A stretch of 64,000 nt of DNA from positions 1-64,000 of the forward strand of contig JAQBOZ010000001.1 in assembly GCA_028287785.1 (NCBI GenBank), in the 5' to 3' direction. Position 1 is the first letter of the stretch. Every line of letters starts with the position of its first letter. The DNA comes from Chlorobiota bacterium (GTDB taxonomy: Bacteria > Bacteroidota > Ignavibacteria > OLB7). The notes under the pieces were generated by a model, which saw only the letters and a program-made list of their open reading frames with translations, was not told the DNA's origin and did no database searches. The translations under genes and the position numbers were made by a program. Below are positions 47,995 through 58,365 of the stretch, one piece after another.

Positions 47995-48729
47995 ATGATT
48001 CTTCAACGTACCCCCGATGGAGTCTTTGCGATCAAGCAGGAGGACCACGCGGCGTTCGCGGGCTTTCTGCTGGAGCATTGGTCCGACCATAATTTCCTCC
48101 ACGATCCGGAGCGGGAGCAGATCATCCTGGCAACCTGCCAGCATGATAACGGCTGGAAGGCGTTCGATGCCGCCCCGAGCCTCGATCCCGCCACCGGCCT
48201 GCCGCTGGAGTTTACGCAGGTCAGCGCCGAGGACGCGTTCGATATCTGGATGAACGGCGCCAGGAAGTATATCGATACCGATCCGTTCGTAGCGCTGCTG
48301 ATCACCCATCACGCCTACTCCATCCACGAGCAGTCCCATAAGCGCGATCCGGTCTGGAAGCTCTTCTTTACCGAGTTCGCCCAGCTCCGCGCGGAACTTC
48401 GCAACCGGCTGGGGCTTGCCCATCCGCAGGTGGAACGCGCCTACTCCTATCTCCGCATGATGGACTGGTTCTCCCTGAGCTACTGCATGCACTACGATCT
48501 GGGCGCCGAGAAATCCGATACATACGCCGGCTATAACTTCAAACGGCTTGCATCGGAGTTCCTCTTCCGCCCCTATCCGTTCGATACCAAGGAGATATCC
48601 TACAGCCTTCCCCTCTACCCGATGGCCGAGGGAGGATATAAGGATGAGGAGGAGCTGAAGGCCGCTCTGAGCAATCCGCCGGTTCAGCACGCGATTATCC
48701 TGAATCCGCTCGGACGGCGGGAGAAGTGA
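47995..48729 (+). CDS. DUF3891 family protein
   Basis: MILQRTPDGVFAIKQEDHAAFAGFLLEHWSDH...ILATCQHDNGWKAFDAAPSLDPATGLPLEF...ALLITHHAYSIHEQ. Confidence 0.8.
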   Translation: MILQRTPDGVFAIKQEDHAAFAGFLLEHWSDHNFLHDPEREQIILATCQHDNGWKAFDAAPSLDPATGLPLEFTQVSAEDAFDIWMNGARKYIDTDPFVALLITHHAYSIHEQSHKRDPVWKLFFTEFAQLRAELRNRLGLAHPQVERAYSYLRMMDWFSLSYCMHYDLGAEKSDTYAGYNFKRLASEFLFRPYPFDTKEISYSLPLYPMAEGGYKDEEELKAALSNPPVQHAIILNPLGRREK

Positions 48730-49403
48730 CCGGGCGATCCCGCGATACAAACAGCGCCCTCCTTGCCCTGAACGGCGATCTCCCCGGCGCCCCCTTTCTC
48801 TCGTCGCTGGCCGCGCTCCACTCCACGATCGTCGCCGCCGATGGCGCGGCGCTCGGGCTCCGGTCGCGCAATATCCTTCCCGATGTGATCATCGGCGACC
48901 TCGATTCGCTCGGAGATGCCGCCGACGATTTTGCCCGCGCCGGCTCGGTGGTGATCAGGATGGAGAGCCAGGAGGAGAACGATCTGGAGAAGGGGCTGCG
49001 ATGGCTTATCGGCGGGGGGTTCGGTTCGGTGACGATTGTCGGGGCGGCCGGCGGGATGATCGATCACACGTTGAACAATTTCTCCGTTCTTGCCAAATAT
49101 GCTCGTGAGATCAAAATCGCCCTGCGCGACCCGCTCTGGCATATGCATATTGTCGCCGGTTCGATGGCGATGGCGACATCTCCCGGCGACCGGATATCGC
49201 TGATCCCCCTCCCCTCCGCCCTGGTGACAACGTCCGGCCTGGCCTGGGCGCTCCGATCCGAACGGCTGGAGATCGGCGTGCGGGAGGGGGCATCCAACAG
49301 GGCGCTGGAGGAGATGGTTTCCATCGATGTGGCTGATGGCGTTATCGCGCTGATCCACTATCCGAACCCGGCAATACGGGATGCGGGCCCTTCCCCCGGC
49401 TGA
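48726..49403 (+). CDS. Thiamine pyrophosphokinase
   Basis: LLALNGDLP...AADGAALGLRSRNILPDVIIGDLDSLGDA...QEENDLEKGLRWLIGGGFGSVTIVGAAGGMIDHTLNNFSVLAKY; GTG start overlapping the upstream TGA. Confidence 0.85.
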   Translation: MTGRSRDTNSALLALNGDLPGAPFLSSLAALHSTIVAADGAALGLRSRNILPDVIIGDLDSLGDAADDFARAGSVVIRMESQEENDLEKGLRWLIGGGFGSVTIVGAAGGMIDHTLNNFSVLAKYAREIKIALRDPLWHMHIVAGSMAMATSPGDRISLIPLPSALVTTSGLAWALRSERLEIGVREGASNRALEEMVSIDVADGVIALIHYPNPAIRDAGPSPG

Positions 49404-49605
49404 CGATTCCCGACGATCGGATGCCCGGCCCCCGCCTCCCCCGGCAATCGCGATCGCCGGGAACCGGACGATGCGGTGAACAGGCTTGCATATAAGCCGG
49501 CATTATGCAAATTTCACTCCTCTAGTCTGAGATCGAGCATCCCGCTCTCACTCCTTTTCGAGAAGATCTTCCAACCTACATCTATCCATAACCTACTCTA
49601 CTTCC

Positions 49606-52230
49606 ATGCACACTTCGGTACGCACTAACTCCCTGCTTCGGCGGTGGCTGGCCCCGGCGCTTCTGGCGCTGGCCGTTGCCGCCCCGCTTTCCGCGCAGCA
49701 GGCGCGCCAGGTCATCATCTCGGTGGCCGACCGGAAGATCAAGGCGAACGAGAGCCACCTGATGGCGACGGCGCAGATCATTCCGCTTTCGATCGATCTG
49801 AACAAGCTCCGCGCCGTGGACGGCCCCACGCTTCGTCTTGCCGCCGTCCCCATCGCTCCGGGGATGAATGTCGATCTGGATCTCCAGGAGTTCTCCGTCC
49901 TCGCATCGGACGCATCGGTGACGGCCGGCGGCAGGAACAACGAAATCCCCATTCAAATCACAACCCGTCTCTTCCGTGGGAAGATCAGCGGCGATGAGCA
50001 GAGCGAGGTCTATCTCGCCATCGGCAACACCAGCGTGATCGGAACGGTGATCAAGGGGGGCAAGAGCTACGAGATCACGACCGACTGGAACAGCGCCGCC
50101 CGACCGGGCCTGCTTGCAGCGATCGTCTATCCGCTCGCCGATGTGACCCTTGTCCCCGGCCGATGCGGTGTAAACCAGGAGAACGCCGAACGGCTCGGCC
50201 TGACGAAAGAGAAGATCGCCGAGGCGACCAGGCTGGCATCCACGCCGCCGCCGGCGGTGAAGGGACAGCGCCTTATCCTTGGGCAGTACGAGGGCGATTA
50301 CGAGTTCGCCCAGTTGTTCGGCGGCAACGCGACCGCCGCCGCCGATTATATCACGCAGACCATCGGCCGCGTCAGCAACATCTTCGAGCGGGACGTGAAC
50401 CTGCAGATCGCGATCAACGCGCTCAAGATCTGGACAACCAACGATGACCCCTACACCATCGCGCCGCCGCAGGCGCTGGAGCTGGCCCTCCACGAAGTGA
50501 AGGCCGCATGGTCATCCAAGAGCGCCCCGGTCCGCCACTTCACGCAGATCTTCACAGGCAAGCCCTGGACCACGCCGATCGGCCTCTCCTACATCGAGAC
50601 CCTCTGCTTCCAGCCGCTGGAATACTCGATCTGCGCGATGACGAAGACCAACCCGGAGCAGGATGTGATCAACGCCGCGCATGAGACGGGACATATCATC
50701 GGCGCGTTCCATACCAACGACTGCAACGAGGGCGCCGTGGATCACTGCGCCGCGGCCGAGGACGTGCAGCGCAACACCAACACCAGTTGCTTCGCGCCAA
50801 CCGACGTTCACGACGAGCTTGGAACCATCATGAGCCTCTGCAAGCAGCGGGAGCTGAAGTTCCACCCGAACAGCATCGCACACCTGAACAGCCTGATCGC
50901 CGCGGCAACCTGCGTGCAGTCGGCGCGCCAGCTCAATGTCAAGTCGCTCACCATCTTCTTCGCGGGCGCGGACCTGGGCCATTCGATCGACACCACGATC
51001 CCCGGCTATCTCTATAACCGGACCGAGGAAGTCCTCACCGTGAAGTCCTTCAAGCTCTCCGGGGCAAATGCCAGCCAGTTCCAGATCATGAGCCCGGACA
51101 CCTCCGCCCCGTTCACGATCGCGCCGGGCGACAGCGTTGACCTGCATATGAAGTATCTGGCGACCACGAAGAACTCTTCGTCCGCCACCATCACGATCAC
51201 GCACAACGCCAACAACCCGACCATCAAGGTCGCCGTTGAGGCATACGCGCTCGACAAGCAGCCGCAGATCCTGATCAAGACATCCGGCGCGGGGATTGAC
51301 TTCAAGACGCAGAAGGTCGGGCAGTTTGTCGATACCACGCTGACCGACATCTTCCAGAACGCCGGGTTCGTCGATCTCCATGTCTCCGATGTGAGGATCG
51401 TTGGACCGGACGCCGGGGACTTCCAGCTTCTGGCCGGCACGGCTCCGTTCGATATCCCGTTCGGCAGCGGCACATTCGTTACCGCGCGCATCAAGTTCGA
51501 GCCAGCGACCGCCGGCGACAAGATTGCCTACCTCAAGGTGATCAGCAACTCCCCCGGCAAGGGGGACAGCGTGAAGCTCATCGCCAAGGTGAAGACCGGC
51601 CCGCGCCTGATTCTCAGCACGCCGAACCTCTCGATCGACTTCAAGACCCATGCGCCTCTCGAGCAGGTCGATACCACGATCAAGTCGTTCTTCTTCAACT
51701 CGGGGACCGATTCCATGAATGTGATCGTGGACCTTATCGGAAAGGATGCCTCGTCGTTCACGACGCCGGAGTTCTTCTTCGACATGGCCCCGCAGGCGAC
51801 CGCGGATTTCCATATCACGTTCGCCGAGGCAACGCCGGGACAGAAGGAGGCCGATCTGATCCTCAATCACGTCGATCCGGTTTCATCGCAGATCTATCAT
51901 CGTGATACCGTCCATCTTCTGGGCGAGATCTTCGTTCCGGCCGGCGCGCCGGGGAACGTCGAGGCCGCCAGCGGCTTCACGATCTCCCCGAATCCGACAT
52001 CCGGCGATGCCACGATCTTCATCGCTCCGCTCGAACAGGAGCGCGGCCTGAAGTACTCGCTGACCATCAGCGACGCTCTCGGCCGCCAGGTCTACGAGCA
52101 TGGCGATCGCTTCTCGGCCGATGGCGCGAACATCATTCTGAAGACCACCGGCTGGGCAACCGGCCGCTACTTCCTGAAGCTGACCAGCAGCGGAGGAACG
52201 CGCTCGCAGACGCTGACCATCCAGCGCTGA
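49606..52230 (+). CDS. Secreted metzincin-like zinc metalloprotease with choice-of-anchor-like domains and T9SS-like C-terminus
   Basis: HETGHIIGAFHTNDC (HExxHxxGxxH); signal peptide; ISPNPTSGDATIFIAP...GRYFLKLTSSGGTRSQTLTIQR. Confidence 0.85.
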   Translation: MHTSVRTNSLLRRWLAPALLALAVAAPLSAQQARQVIISVADRKIKANESHLMATAQIIPLSIDLNKLRAVDGPTLRLAAVPIAPGMNVDLDLQEFSVLASDASVTAGGRNNEIPIQITTRLFRGKISGDEQSEVYLAIGNTSVIGTVIKGGKSYEITTDWNSAARPGLLAAIVYPLADVTLVPGRCGVNQENAERLGLTKEKIAEATRLASTPPPAVKGQRLILGQYEGDYEFAQLFGGNATAAADYITQTIGRVSNIFERDVNLQIAINALKIWTTNDDPYTIAPPQALELALHEVKAAWSSKSAPVRHFTQIFTGKPWTTPIGLSYIETLCFQPLEYSICAMTKTNPEQDVINAAHETGHIIGAFHTNDCNEGAVDHCAAAEDVQRNTNTSCFAPTDVHDELGTIMSLCKQRELKFHPNSIAHLNSLIAAATCVQSARQLNVKSLTIFFAGADLGHSIDTTIPGYLYNRTEEVLTVKSFKLSGANASQFQIMSPDTSAPFTIAPGDSVDLHMKYLATTKNSSSATITITHNANNPTIKVAVEAYALDKQPQILIKTSGAGIDFKTQKVGQFVDTTLTDIFQNAGFVDLHVSDVRIVGPDAGDFQLLAGTAPFDIPFGSGTFVTARIKFEPATAGDKIAYLKVISNSPGKGDSVKLIAKVKTGPRLILSTPNLSIDFKTHAPLEQVDTTIKSFFFNSGTDSMNVIVDLIGKDASSFTTPEFFFDMAPQATADFHITFAEATPGQKEADLILNHVDPVSSQIYHRDTVHLLGEIFVPAGAPGNVEAASGFTISPNPTSGDATIFIAPLEQERGLKYSLTISDALGRQVYEHGDRFSADGANIILKTTGWATGRYFLKLTSSGGTRSQTLTIQR

Positions 52231-52256
52231 TAACCACGCCGGGATATTTTCCCCGA

Positions 52257-52289
52257 AACGCCCGTCTCGACACGTTCGAGGCGGGCGTT
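52257..52289. terminator. Terminator-like hairpin
   Basis: AACGCCCGTCTCGA-CACGT-TCGAGGCGGGCGTT, 14-bp stem with one G.T. Confidence 0.75.
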
Positions 52290-52428
52290 ATTCGTTTCCC
52301 CCCGCATTTTCTATTGCATTTCACCCCATCAAGTGCGTTCTTCCCACTTCAATGTCTCCATCAACCTCTCCGGTCGAACCGTCATTGGCAGGCCTCTCCC
52401 ACCTGCTGTCACTCAACCTGTTAACGTC

Positions 52429-55056
52429 ATGCAACAGTTGGTTCACCTTCCCACATTGTTGCGTCGGGCTTCGAGCGCAGCGGTACTGACGATCCTCATA
52501 TCTCTACCGCTTGCGGCTCAGCAGGCCCGGCACGCGATGATCACCCTCGCGGATCGGAAGATCCACGACGACGCGTCACGATTTACGGCAGCCGCCCAGA
52601 TCGTTCCCCTCTCGGTCGATCTCGGCCAGTTCAGAACCTTTGCCGGCCGGGAGCTTCGGCTGGCCGATGTCCCGCTCGCCCCCGGCCTTGCGGTTGATCT
52701 CGATCTTGAGCAGTTCGATCTGCTCGAACCGGGAGTGATGATCACCACCACCGATGATCACGGCCCCACGCCGATTCAGATATCGACAAAGCTCTACCGG
52801 GGGAAGATCTCCGGCGATGAATCGAGCAGCGCCTACCTGGCGATCGGCGGCACCAGCGTCCTTGGTTCGGTGGTGAAAGGGGGAAAGACCTACGAGATCG
52901 CCACCGACTGGAAGGGACACTCCACCGGCAACGCGCTGGCGGCGATGGCCTATCCCCTTGCCGATGTCCACCTGGCCGGAGGACGCTGCGGGGTGAACGA
53001 TCACAACCTGGAAGCGCTTGGGTTCACCAGGGAAAAGCGCGCGGCGATGGAGGAGCTGATGTCCCGGCCCGAGCTTGCCAGCCTCCCCCCGTCCGGCCCG
53101 ACAATCCAGTACTCGGTCAAGGGGGCGTTCGATGGGGACTACGAATATCTCCAGCTCTTCGGCGGCGATGCCAAGGCGGCGGCGGATTATATGCTTCAGG
53201 TGATCGGCAGGGTAAGCCTTATCTACGAAACCGATATGGCCTGCCAGATCCGCATCAGCTATATGAACATCTGGTCAACCAGCAGCGATCCCTACAACAC
53301 GACCCCGCCAAGCGCCATCGACGCGGCCCTCTACGAGCAGCGGAACTACTGGCATCCCCGGAATGACTCGATCCAGCGCGGCGTGATGAACGTCTTCAGC
53401 GGCAAGAACTGGCAGGGGGCGATCGGCGTCGGGTTTGTGCAGGCGCTCTGCAACAACACCATCGGCTACGCCTACTGCTCGATCACGCGCAGCAACCCGG
53501 AACAGGATATCATCGTGCTGGCTCACGAGGATGGTCACGTCATGGGATCGCTCCATACGCAGTCCTGCACGTGGAAGCCGGAGATCGACCGCTGCGCCGC
53601 CGCGGAGGATGGCAACTGCTATCCCCCCTCGGCAATCAAGGACACGCTCGGCACCGTGATGAGCTATTGCAGCCAGCATGAGTTCAAGTTCCATCCGAAA
53701 TGCGCCAACCTGATCCGAAACAAACTCCAGAACGAGTTCAGTTGCGTGGAGCTGGCGCGGCGGCTCAGCGTGGCCCCGCTGATCGTCTACTTCCCGGAAA
53801 CCAACCTGAACAAGCCGCTGGATACCATCGTCAAGAATTTCTTCCAGAACAACGGCCACGATCCCGTCACCGTGCGGAAGATGGAGCTGAGCGGCAAGCA
53901 CGCCGATGAATTCATCATCACCGATCCGAAGGATTCCTTCGTGGTGGAGCCGGGAAGCTCGCGATCGATCTCGATCAGGTATCTGGCAACATCGCATGAA
54001 TACGCATCGGTTACCCTCACCATCACCCACGATGGCTACAACCCATCGATCAAGGCGGGGCTGGAAGCATATTCCCGCGACCGCGTGCCGGCGCTCGGCA
54101 TGGTGATCAAGGGGAAGCCGGAGATCGATTTCAAGACGAGGAAGATCGGCCAGCCCTACGACACGACAATGCCGGCCTTCTTCGCAAATCTGGGGGAGGC
54201 CGATCTTCATGTGGAACGAACCGAAATCGTCGGCCCGAACAGGTTCGACTTTCAGCTCCTGGATGGCACCGGGCCGTTCGATATCACCTACGGCGGCGAC
54301 AGGATCACGGCCAAGTTCCGGTTTGCCCCGACGACCGCGGGTGAAAAGCTGGCGTACATCCGCGTCACCAGCAACAGCCCCAACAAGCTGGACAGCATCC
54401 CGTTGAAGGGGACCGCGAAAACCGGACCGCTCCTCCGCCTGGCCGCCAACGATCTGTTGATCGATTTCCATAACCGCCTGAAACGGGAGGAGGCCGATAC
54501 ATCGTTCCACGCCTTCTTCTACAACGGCGGGAGCGACTCGATGCTCCTCTCCGGCTATGTCGATGGCAAGGATCTGGCGGCGTTTACCTCCGATATCGGG
54601 CTTGTCACCCTCGCGCCGAATGGATCGGCCGATCTCGATGTCCGCTTCTACGATACCACCGCCGGCATCAAGGAGGCGTTCCTCATCATCGAGAATATCG
54701 ATTACGATACCGGGGAGAAATTCCGGTATGATACCCTCAAGCTCCTCGCGAATATCGCGACCCCGGCCAGCGCCCCGGACGATCAGCGGAAAGTGACGGG
54801 GCTGGAGGTCTCGCCAAATCCGGCGGGGGGCGATGTCTCGCTCTATATCGCCCCGGCCACGGGTGAAACCGGCCTCCGCTACTCGATGGTGGTCACCGAT
54901 CTGCGGGGACGGGAGATGACGCGGCGAACCGACCGCTTCGCGACCGAGGGGGCCACGCTCTCGCTCAAGACCGCCGGCTGGCCGAACGGAACCTACTTCA
55001 TCAGGGTGAAGAGCGAACGCGGGACGCGCGAAACCACCCTCCTCCTCCAGCGATAA
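52429..55056 (+). CDS. Secreted metzincin-like zinc metalloprotease, tandem paralogue of 49606-52230
   Basis: HEDGHVMGSLHTQSC (HExxHxxGxxH); same domain order; VSPNPAGGDVSLYIAP...GTYFIRVKSERGTRETTLLLQR. Confidence 0.85.
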   Translation: MQQLVHLPTLLRRASSAAVLTILISLPLAAQQARHAMITLADRKIHDDASRFTAAAQIVPLSVDLGQFRTFAGRELRLADVPLAPGLAVDLDLEQFDLLEPGVMITTTDDHGPTPIQISTKLYRGKISGDESSSAYLAIGGTSVLGSVVKGGKTYEIATDWKGHSTGNALAAMAYPLADVHLAGGRCGVNDHNLEALGFTREKRAAMEELMSRPELASLPPSGPTIQYSVKGAFDGDYEYLQLFGGDAKAAADYMLQVIGRVSLIYETDMACQIRISYMNIWSTSSDPYNTTPPSAIDAALYEQRNYWHPRNDSIQRGVMNVFSGKNWQGAIGVGFVQALCNNTIGYAYCSITRSNPEQDIIVLAHEDGHVMGSLHTQSCTWKPEIDRCAAAEDGNCYPPSAIKDTLGTVMSYCSQHEFKFHPKCANLIRNKLQNEFSCVELARRLSVAPLIVYFPETNLNKPLDTIVKNFFQNNGHDPVTVRKMELSGKHADEFIITDPKDSFVVEPGSSRSISIRYLATSHEYASVTLTITHDGYNPSIKAGLEAYSRDRVPALGMVIKGKPEIDFKTRKIGQPYDTTMPAFFANLGEADLHVERTEIVGPNRFDFQLLDGTGPFDITYGGDRITAKFRFAPTTAGEKLAYIRVTSNSPNKLDSIPLKGTAKTGPLLRLAANDLLIDFHNRLKREEADTSFHAFFYNGGSDSMLLSGYVDGKDLAAFTSDIGLVTLAPNGSADLDVRFYDTTAGIKEAFLIIENIDYDTGEKFRYDTLKLLANIATPASAPDDQRKVTGLEVSPNPAGGDVSLYIAPATGETGLRYSMVVTDLRGREMTRRTDRFATEGATLSLKTAGWPNGTYFIRVKSERGTRETTLLLQR

Positions 55057-55128
55057 TCATTCCGCCGGTGGATAGTCGATGACGATCATGCGCCCGTTCC
55101 GGCCATCGGGACGGGCGTTACTTTATCA

Positions 55129-57207
55129 ATGGGCCTTTCGATGCGCCAACAGACAGCGCCGCGCGGGCGGCAATCGCTTCTTCTCATCCTGGCCGCCGCG
55201 TGGCTTGCCGCCACCGCCGCGACGGCCCAGCCGCTGGTCCGCCAGATAGCGCCGTTTCCGGTGGAACGGGGGGATGGAACGCGGTATGATAATCCCTTTT
55301 CCGGCGGGTTGATCCAGCCGAGAATCGGGCTGTACGATATCGACGCCGACGGTTATCCCGATCTTCTCGCCCTCAACACCGATAACCGGCTGATCCATTA
55401 TCGCAACGATGCCGGGCTCCGATTCCTTCGCGTGGCCGGCTCCCCGTATGAATCGGCGCGGGTCAACGGCTGGTTCCGGCTTGCCGATATCGACGCCGAC
55501 GGCGATCCCGATCTTCTCACCACCGATGACAACGCGCAGGTCATCATCTACCACAACGGTGGAACGGCGACGATGCCGATCTTTCAGACGATCCCCGACA
55601 CCCTCAAGGGAATCATCGTCTATGGCGTCGGCACGGTCCCGTCGCTGGTCGATATCGACGGCGATGGCGATCTCGATCTCTTCAGCGGTGATCCGATCGG
55701 CTCGATCACCTTCTATCGCAACGTCGGCACGCCGCAAAGCCCGTTGTTCAAGCTGGAGACCAGAACCTACATGGATATCCTGGTGATCCCCGGCAGGGCC
55801 CGCCGCGATGACGCCGCAGCGGAGCTTCAGCGGATGCACGGCGCCAGCGTTCTCGACTTCGCGGATATCGATGGCGATGGCGATCTCGATATTCTCTTCG
55901 GCGACTTCTTTACCGAGAAGCTCCTCCTCTTCCACAACGACGGCAATGCTCACGATGCCGCCTTTTCCATGAACCGCCTGGATACCGCGTTCCGGCCGGA
56001 CGGCGATGATGTGCAGAGCGCCGGGTTCAACCAGCCGACGGCCGGCGATCTGGACCACGACGGCGATCTCGATGTCCTGATCTCCTCCCTCTATCCCGAC
56101 GCCGCCTATCAACCCCTCGTCCTCTACCGGAACACCGGCACCCCCGGTCACCCGGTGATGAAGCGGCAGAACACCGACCCGACCAGCGAGATCGATCTGG
56201 GAACGTTTGCGGCGCCCACCGAGATCCACGATGATGATCACGACGGGCTGCTGGTTGGAACGGGGGATGGCACATTCACCTTCTTTTCGATCGAGCCATC
56301 AGGGCTCCGGCAGGCTGCCACGTATCATATGAACATCGCCGGCATCTTCAACACCATCCCGACGGCCGGGGATATCGACGGCGATGGCAAAGCGGAGATC
56401 GTGGTCGGCTATTCGGAGGGGGGACTGCTGCTGTTTCATATCCGAAACGGCAAGCTGGAACGCGCGCGCTGGCCGCTGGATACGTTCAAGATCGCGGAGT
56501 CCGCGTCGCCAACGCTGGTGGATATCGATGGCGATGGCGATCTGGATATCATCGTCGGCGCGGCGAACGGCAGATATACGCTGCTGGAGAACATCGGCAC
56601 CCCCACGGCCCCCAGCTTCCGCGCCACCACGCCTCCGCATCCGCTGGACACCGCGACCGTCGGCATGAACGCCACCGTCCGTTTCTGCGATATCGACGGC
56701 GATGGCGATCCGGACGAGCTGATCTGCGGCTGGCCCAGCTACCAGGAGCTTCGCGGCGTGGTCCGAACCTTTATCAACACCGGCGGCATGTTTGCCCGAA
56801 GCCCCGCCTTCCCCGATATCCAGACCGATGCCAACCCGGTTCCGGCGATGCTCCGTATCGCGGGCCGAAGAGTGCTTCTCATCGGAACGCGGGCCGGGGG
56901 AATGATCGCCCTTGCCGATTCGTCATGGATTGCCGGGGCGCCCGCGATCCGGCAGGCCCCGGCGGAGATGCCGATAATCGCCCCGAACATCCTGGCAGCC
57001 GGCCAGCGCGCCATCACGGTTCGCTGGACCGGAGAGGCGGCCGATGGCATCGTTGCGGTGCACGATCTGCTCGGCGGGGAGATCACCAGCGCGCCGATCG
57101 AGCGGGGCACGCGAAGCATCCGGCTTGAGCTTCCCGACCTTCCGGCGGGGCTCTATGCCATTTCGGTGGGTGGGCGTCCGGCCGGAACCATCCTGGTGCT
57201 CCCGTAG
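55129..57207 (+). CDS. Secreted FG-GAP/VCBS repeat protein with T9SS-like C-terminus
   Basis: Repeated DIDGDGDLDLFSGD, DIDGDGDLDILFGDFF, DIDGDGDLDIIVGAANG; C-term LPDLPAGLYAISVGGRPAGTILVLP. Confidence 0.85.
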   Translation: MGLSMRQQTAPRGRQSLLLILAAAWLAATAATAQPLVRQIAPFPVERGDGTRYDNPFSGGLIQPRIGLYDIDADGYPDLLALNTDNRLIHYRNDAGLRFLRVAGSPYESARVNGWFRLADIDADGDPDLLTTDDNAQVIIYHNGGTATMPIFQTIPDTLKGIIVYGVGTVPSLVDIDGDGDLDLFSGDPIGSITFYRNVGTPQSPLFKLETRTYMDILVIPGRARRDDAAAELQRMHGASVLDFADIDGDGDLDILFGDFFTEKLLLFHNDGNAHDAAFSMNRLDTAFRPDGDDVQSAGFNQPTAGDLDHDGDLDVLISSLYPDAAYQPLVLYRNTGTPGHPVMKRQNTDPTSEIDLGTFAAPTEIHDDDHDGLLVGTGDGTFTFFSIEPSGLRQAATYHMNIAGIFNTIPTAGDIDGDGKAEIVVGYSEGGLLLFHIRNGKLERARWPLDTFKIAESASPTLVDIDGDGDLDIIVGAANGRYTLLENIGTPTAPSFRATTPPHPLDTATVGMNATVRFCDIDGDGDPDELICGWPSYQELRGVVRTFINTGGMFARSPAFPDIQTDANPVPAMLRIAGRRVLLIGTRAGGMIALADSSWIAGAPAIRQAPAEMPIIAPNILAAGQRAITVRWTGEAADGIVAVHDLLGGEITSAPIERGTRSIRLELPDLPAGLYAISVGGRPAGTILVLP

Positions 57208-57351
57208 AGCCCGGATCGGCCGAAGGCCGGTATCATCCTTGCTGTAACCGGAGAGCGGCACGCGCAATTCAACTATATTCCAACGATTTTTTTTCGAGGT
57301 TTCGCTCGCGATTCCGAGAAGACGAACTTCACATCAAACAGGCATCAGTTC

Positions 57352-58365
57352 ATGACATCCCGCACCTCCTCGATCCTCCTCGCCTGCGCTCTCCTTCTGG
57401 GGGGGCCCCTCTTCACCGGCTGCACGAACGACCCGATCTATGCTGAAAAGGGGATTCGGGTCAGGACCGCGAATCTGCCGGCGATCGGCGGGGATGCGTA
57501 CTACGAGCTCTGGTTCAGCTATCCGAAATCGGAGGCGGACCCGAAGCATCCCACGCCGGACCACGAGGACGCGGCATATGTCAGCATCGGGAAGTTCAGG
57601 GTGGATGATGCCGGCGCGGTGACGGCCATCGGTGGCGGCCAGGCGGTGTTCAACACGCCCGCGGGATATAACCCCGGCCTCTACATGGACGCGATCCTTA
57701 CCGTTGAATCGACCGGCGGGAAGGATACCATTCCCGGACCGCGGATGCTCTCCGGGGCGTTCCTGGGAACCGCATCGCTCGGCCGCGATACGCTGACCCT
57801 TGCCGGAGGTGATGCGTTCGGTGAGCCTATCCTCGGAACCATCGGCGGCGGCTTTATCCTCGATACGCCGACGAATGACTCCGCCAACCCCTCGGCAAAC
57901 GGCATCTGGTTCGTCAGGCTGGCCGACAGCCTCGGAACCATCGGCACGGCAATCCCCGGCCTCCTTCTCCCCTCGCAGCCGATCAACAAGAACAATCCCG
58001 ACTGGACCTATCAGGCCTGGCTTGTCAGAACGCGCGCCGGCTCCCCGACCGAGTATATCCCACTCGGCCATTTCGATATCTCCACCGCCGCCGACTCCAC
58101 CGCCGCCGGTGCCGGTGCCGGCCCCTTCCCAGGCCGCATCTACCCAAGTCCCGGCGAGGATTTCGTGACCGGCACGCCACGGACGCTCAACGACGGCACC
58201 TACGGCGTGATCGTCTCCGCCGAGCCGACCACCATAGCGCTGGGCCGCCCGTTGCTCCCGATGGTCACGCTGGATCGGATACCGGCAGGCGTTCCCCCCA
58301 GAACCACGCTTATCGCCACCACGCCCACGGCATACCCGAGGATCGAGGTGGAACTTGACCGGTGA
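57352..58365 (+). CDS. Hypothetical lipoprotein with two beta-domains (weakly RskA-C-like)
   Basis: Lipobox GPLFTGCTND; two similar segments DAAYVSIGKFRVDDAG and TEYIPLGHFDIS; located between two FG-GAP paralogues. Confidence 0.6.
   Translation: MTSRTSSILLACALLLGGPLFTGCTNDPIYAEKGIRVRTANLPAIGGDAYYELWFSYPKSEADPKHPTPDHEDAAYVSIGKFRVDDAGAVTAIGGGQAVFNTPAGYNPGLYMDAILTVESTGGKDTIPGPRMLSGAFLGTASLGRDTLTLAGGDAFGEPILGTIGGGFILDTPTNDSANPSANGIWFVRLADSLGTIGTAIPGLLLPSQPINKNNPDWTYQAWLVRTRAGSPTEYIPLGHFDISTAADSTAAGAGAGPFPGRIYPSPGEDFVTGTPRTLNDGTYGVIVSAEPTTIALGRPLLPMVTLDRIPAGVPPRTTLIATTPTAYPRIEVELDR

Noticed and set aside
50512-51870. 452-aa minus-strand ORF opposite the first metzincin gene
   Set aside because: Shadow ORF; the sense frame has a signal peptide, a metzincin motif and a sorting domain.
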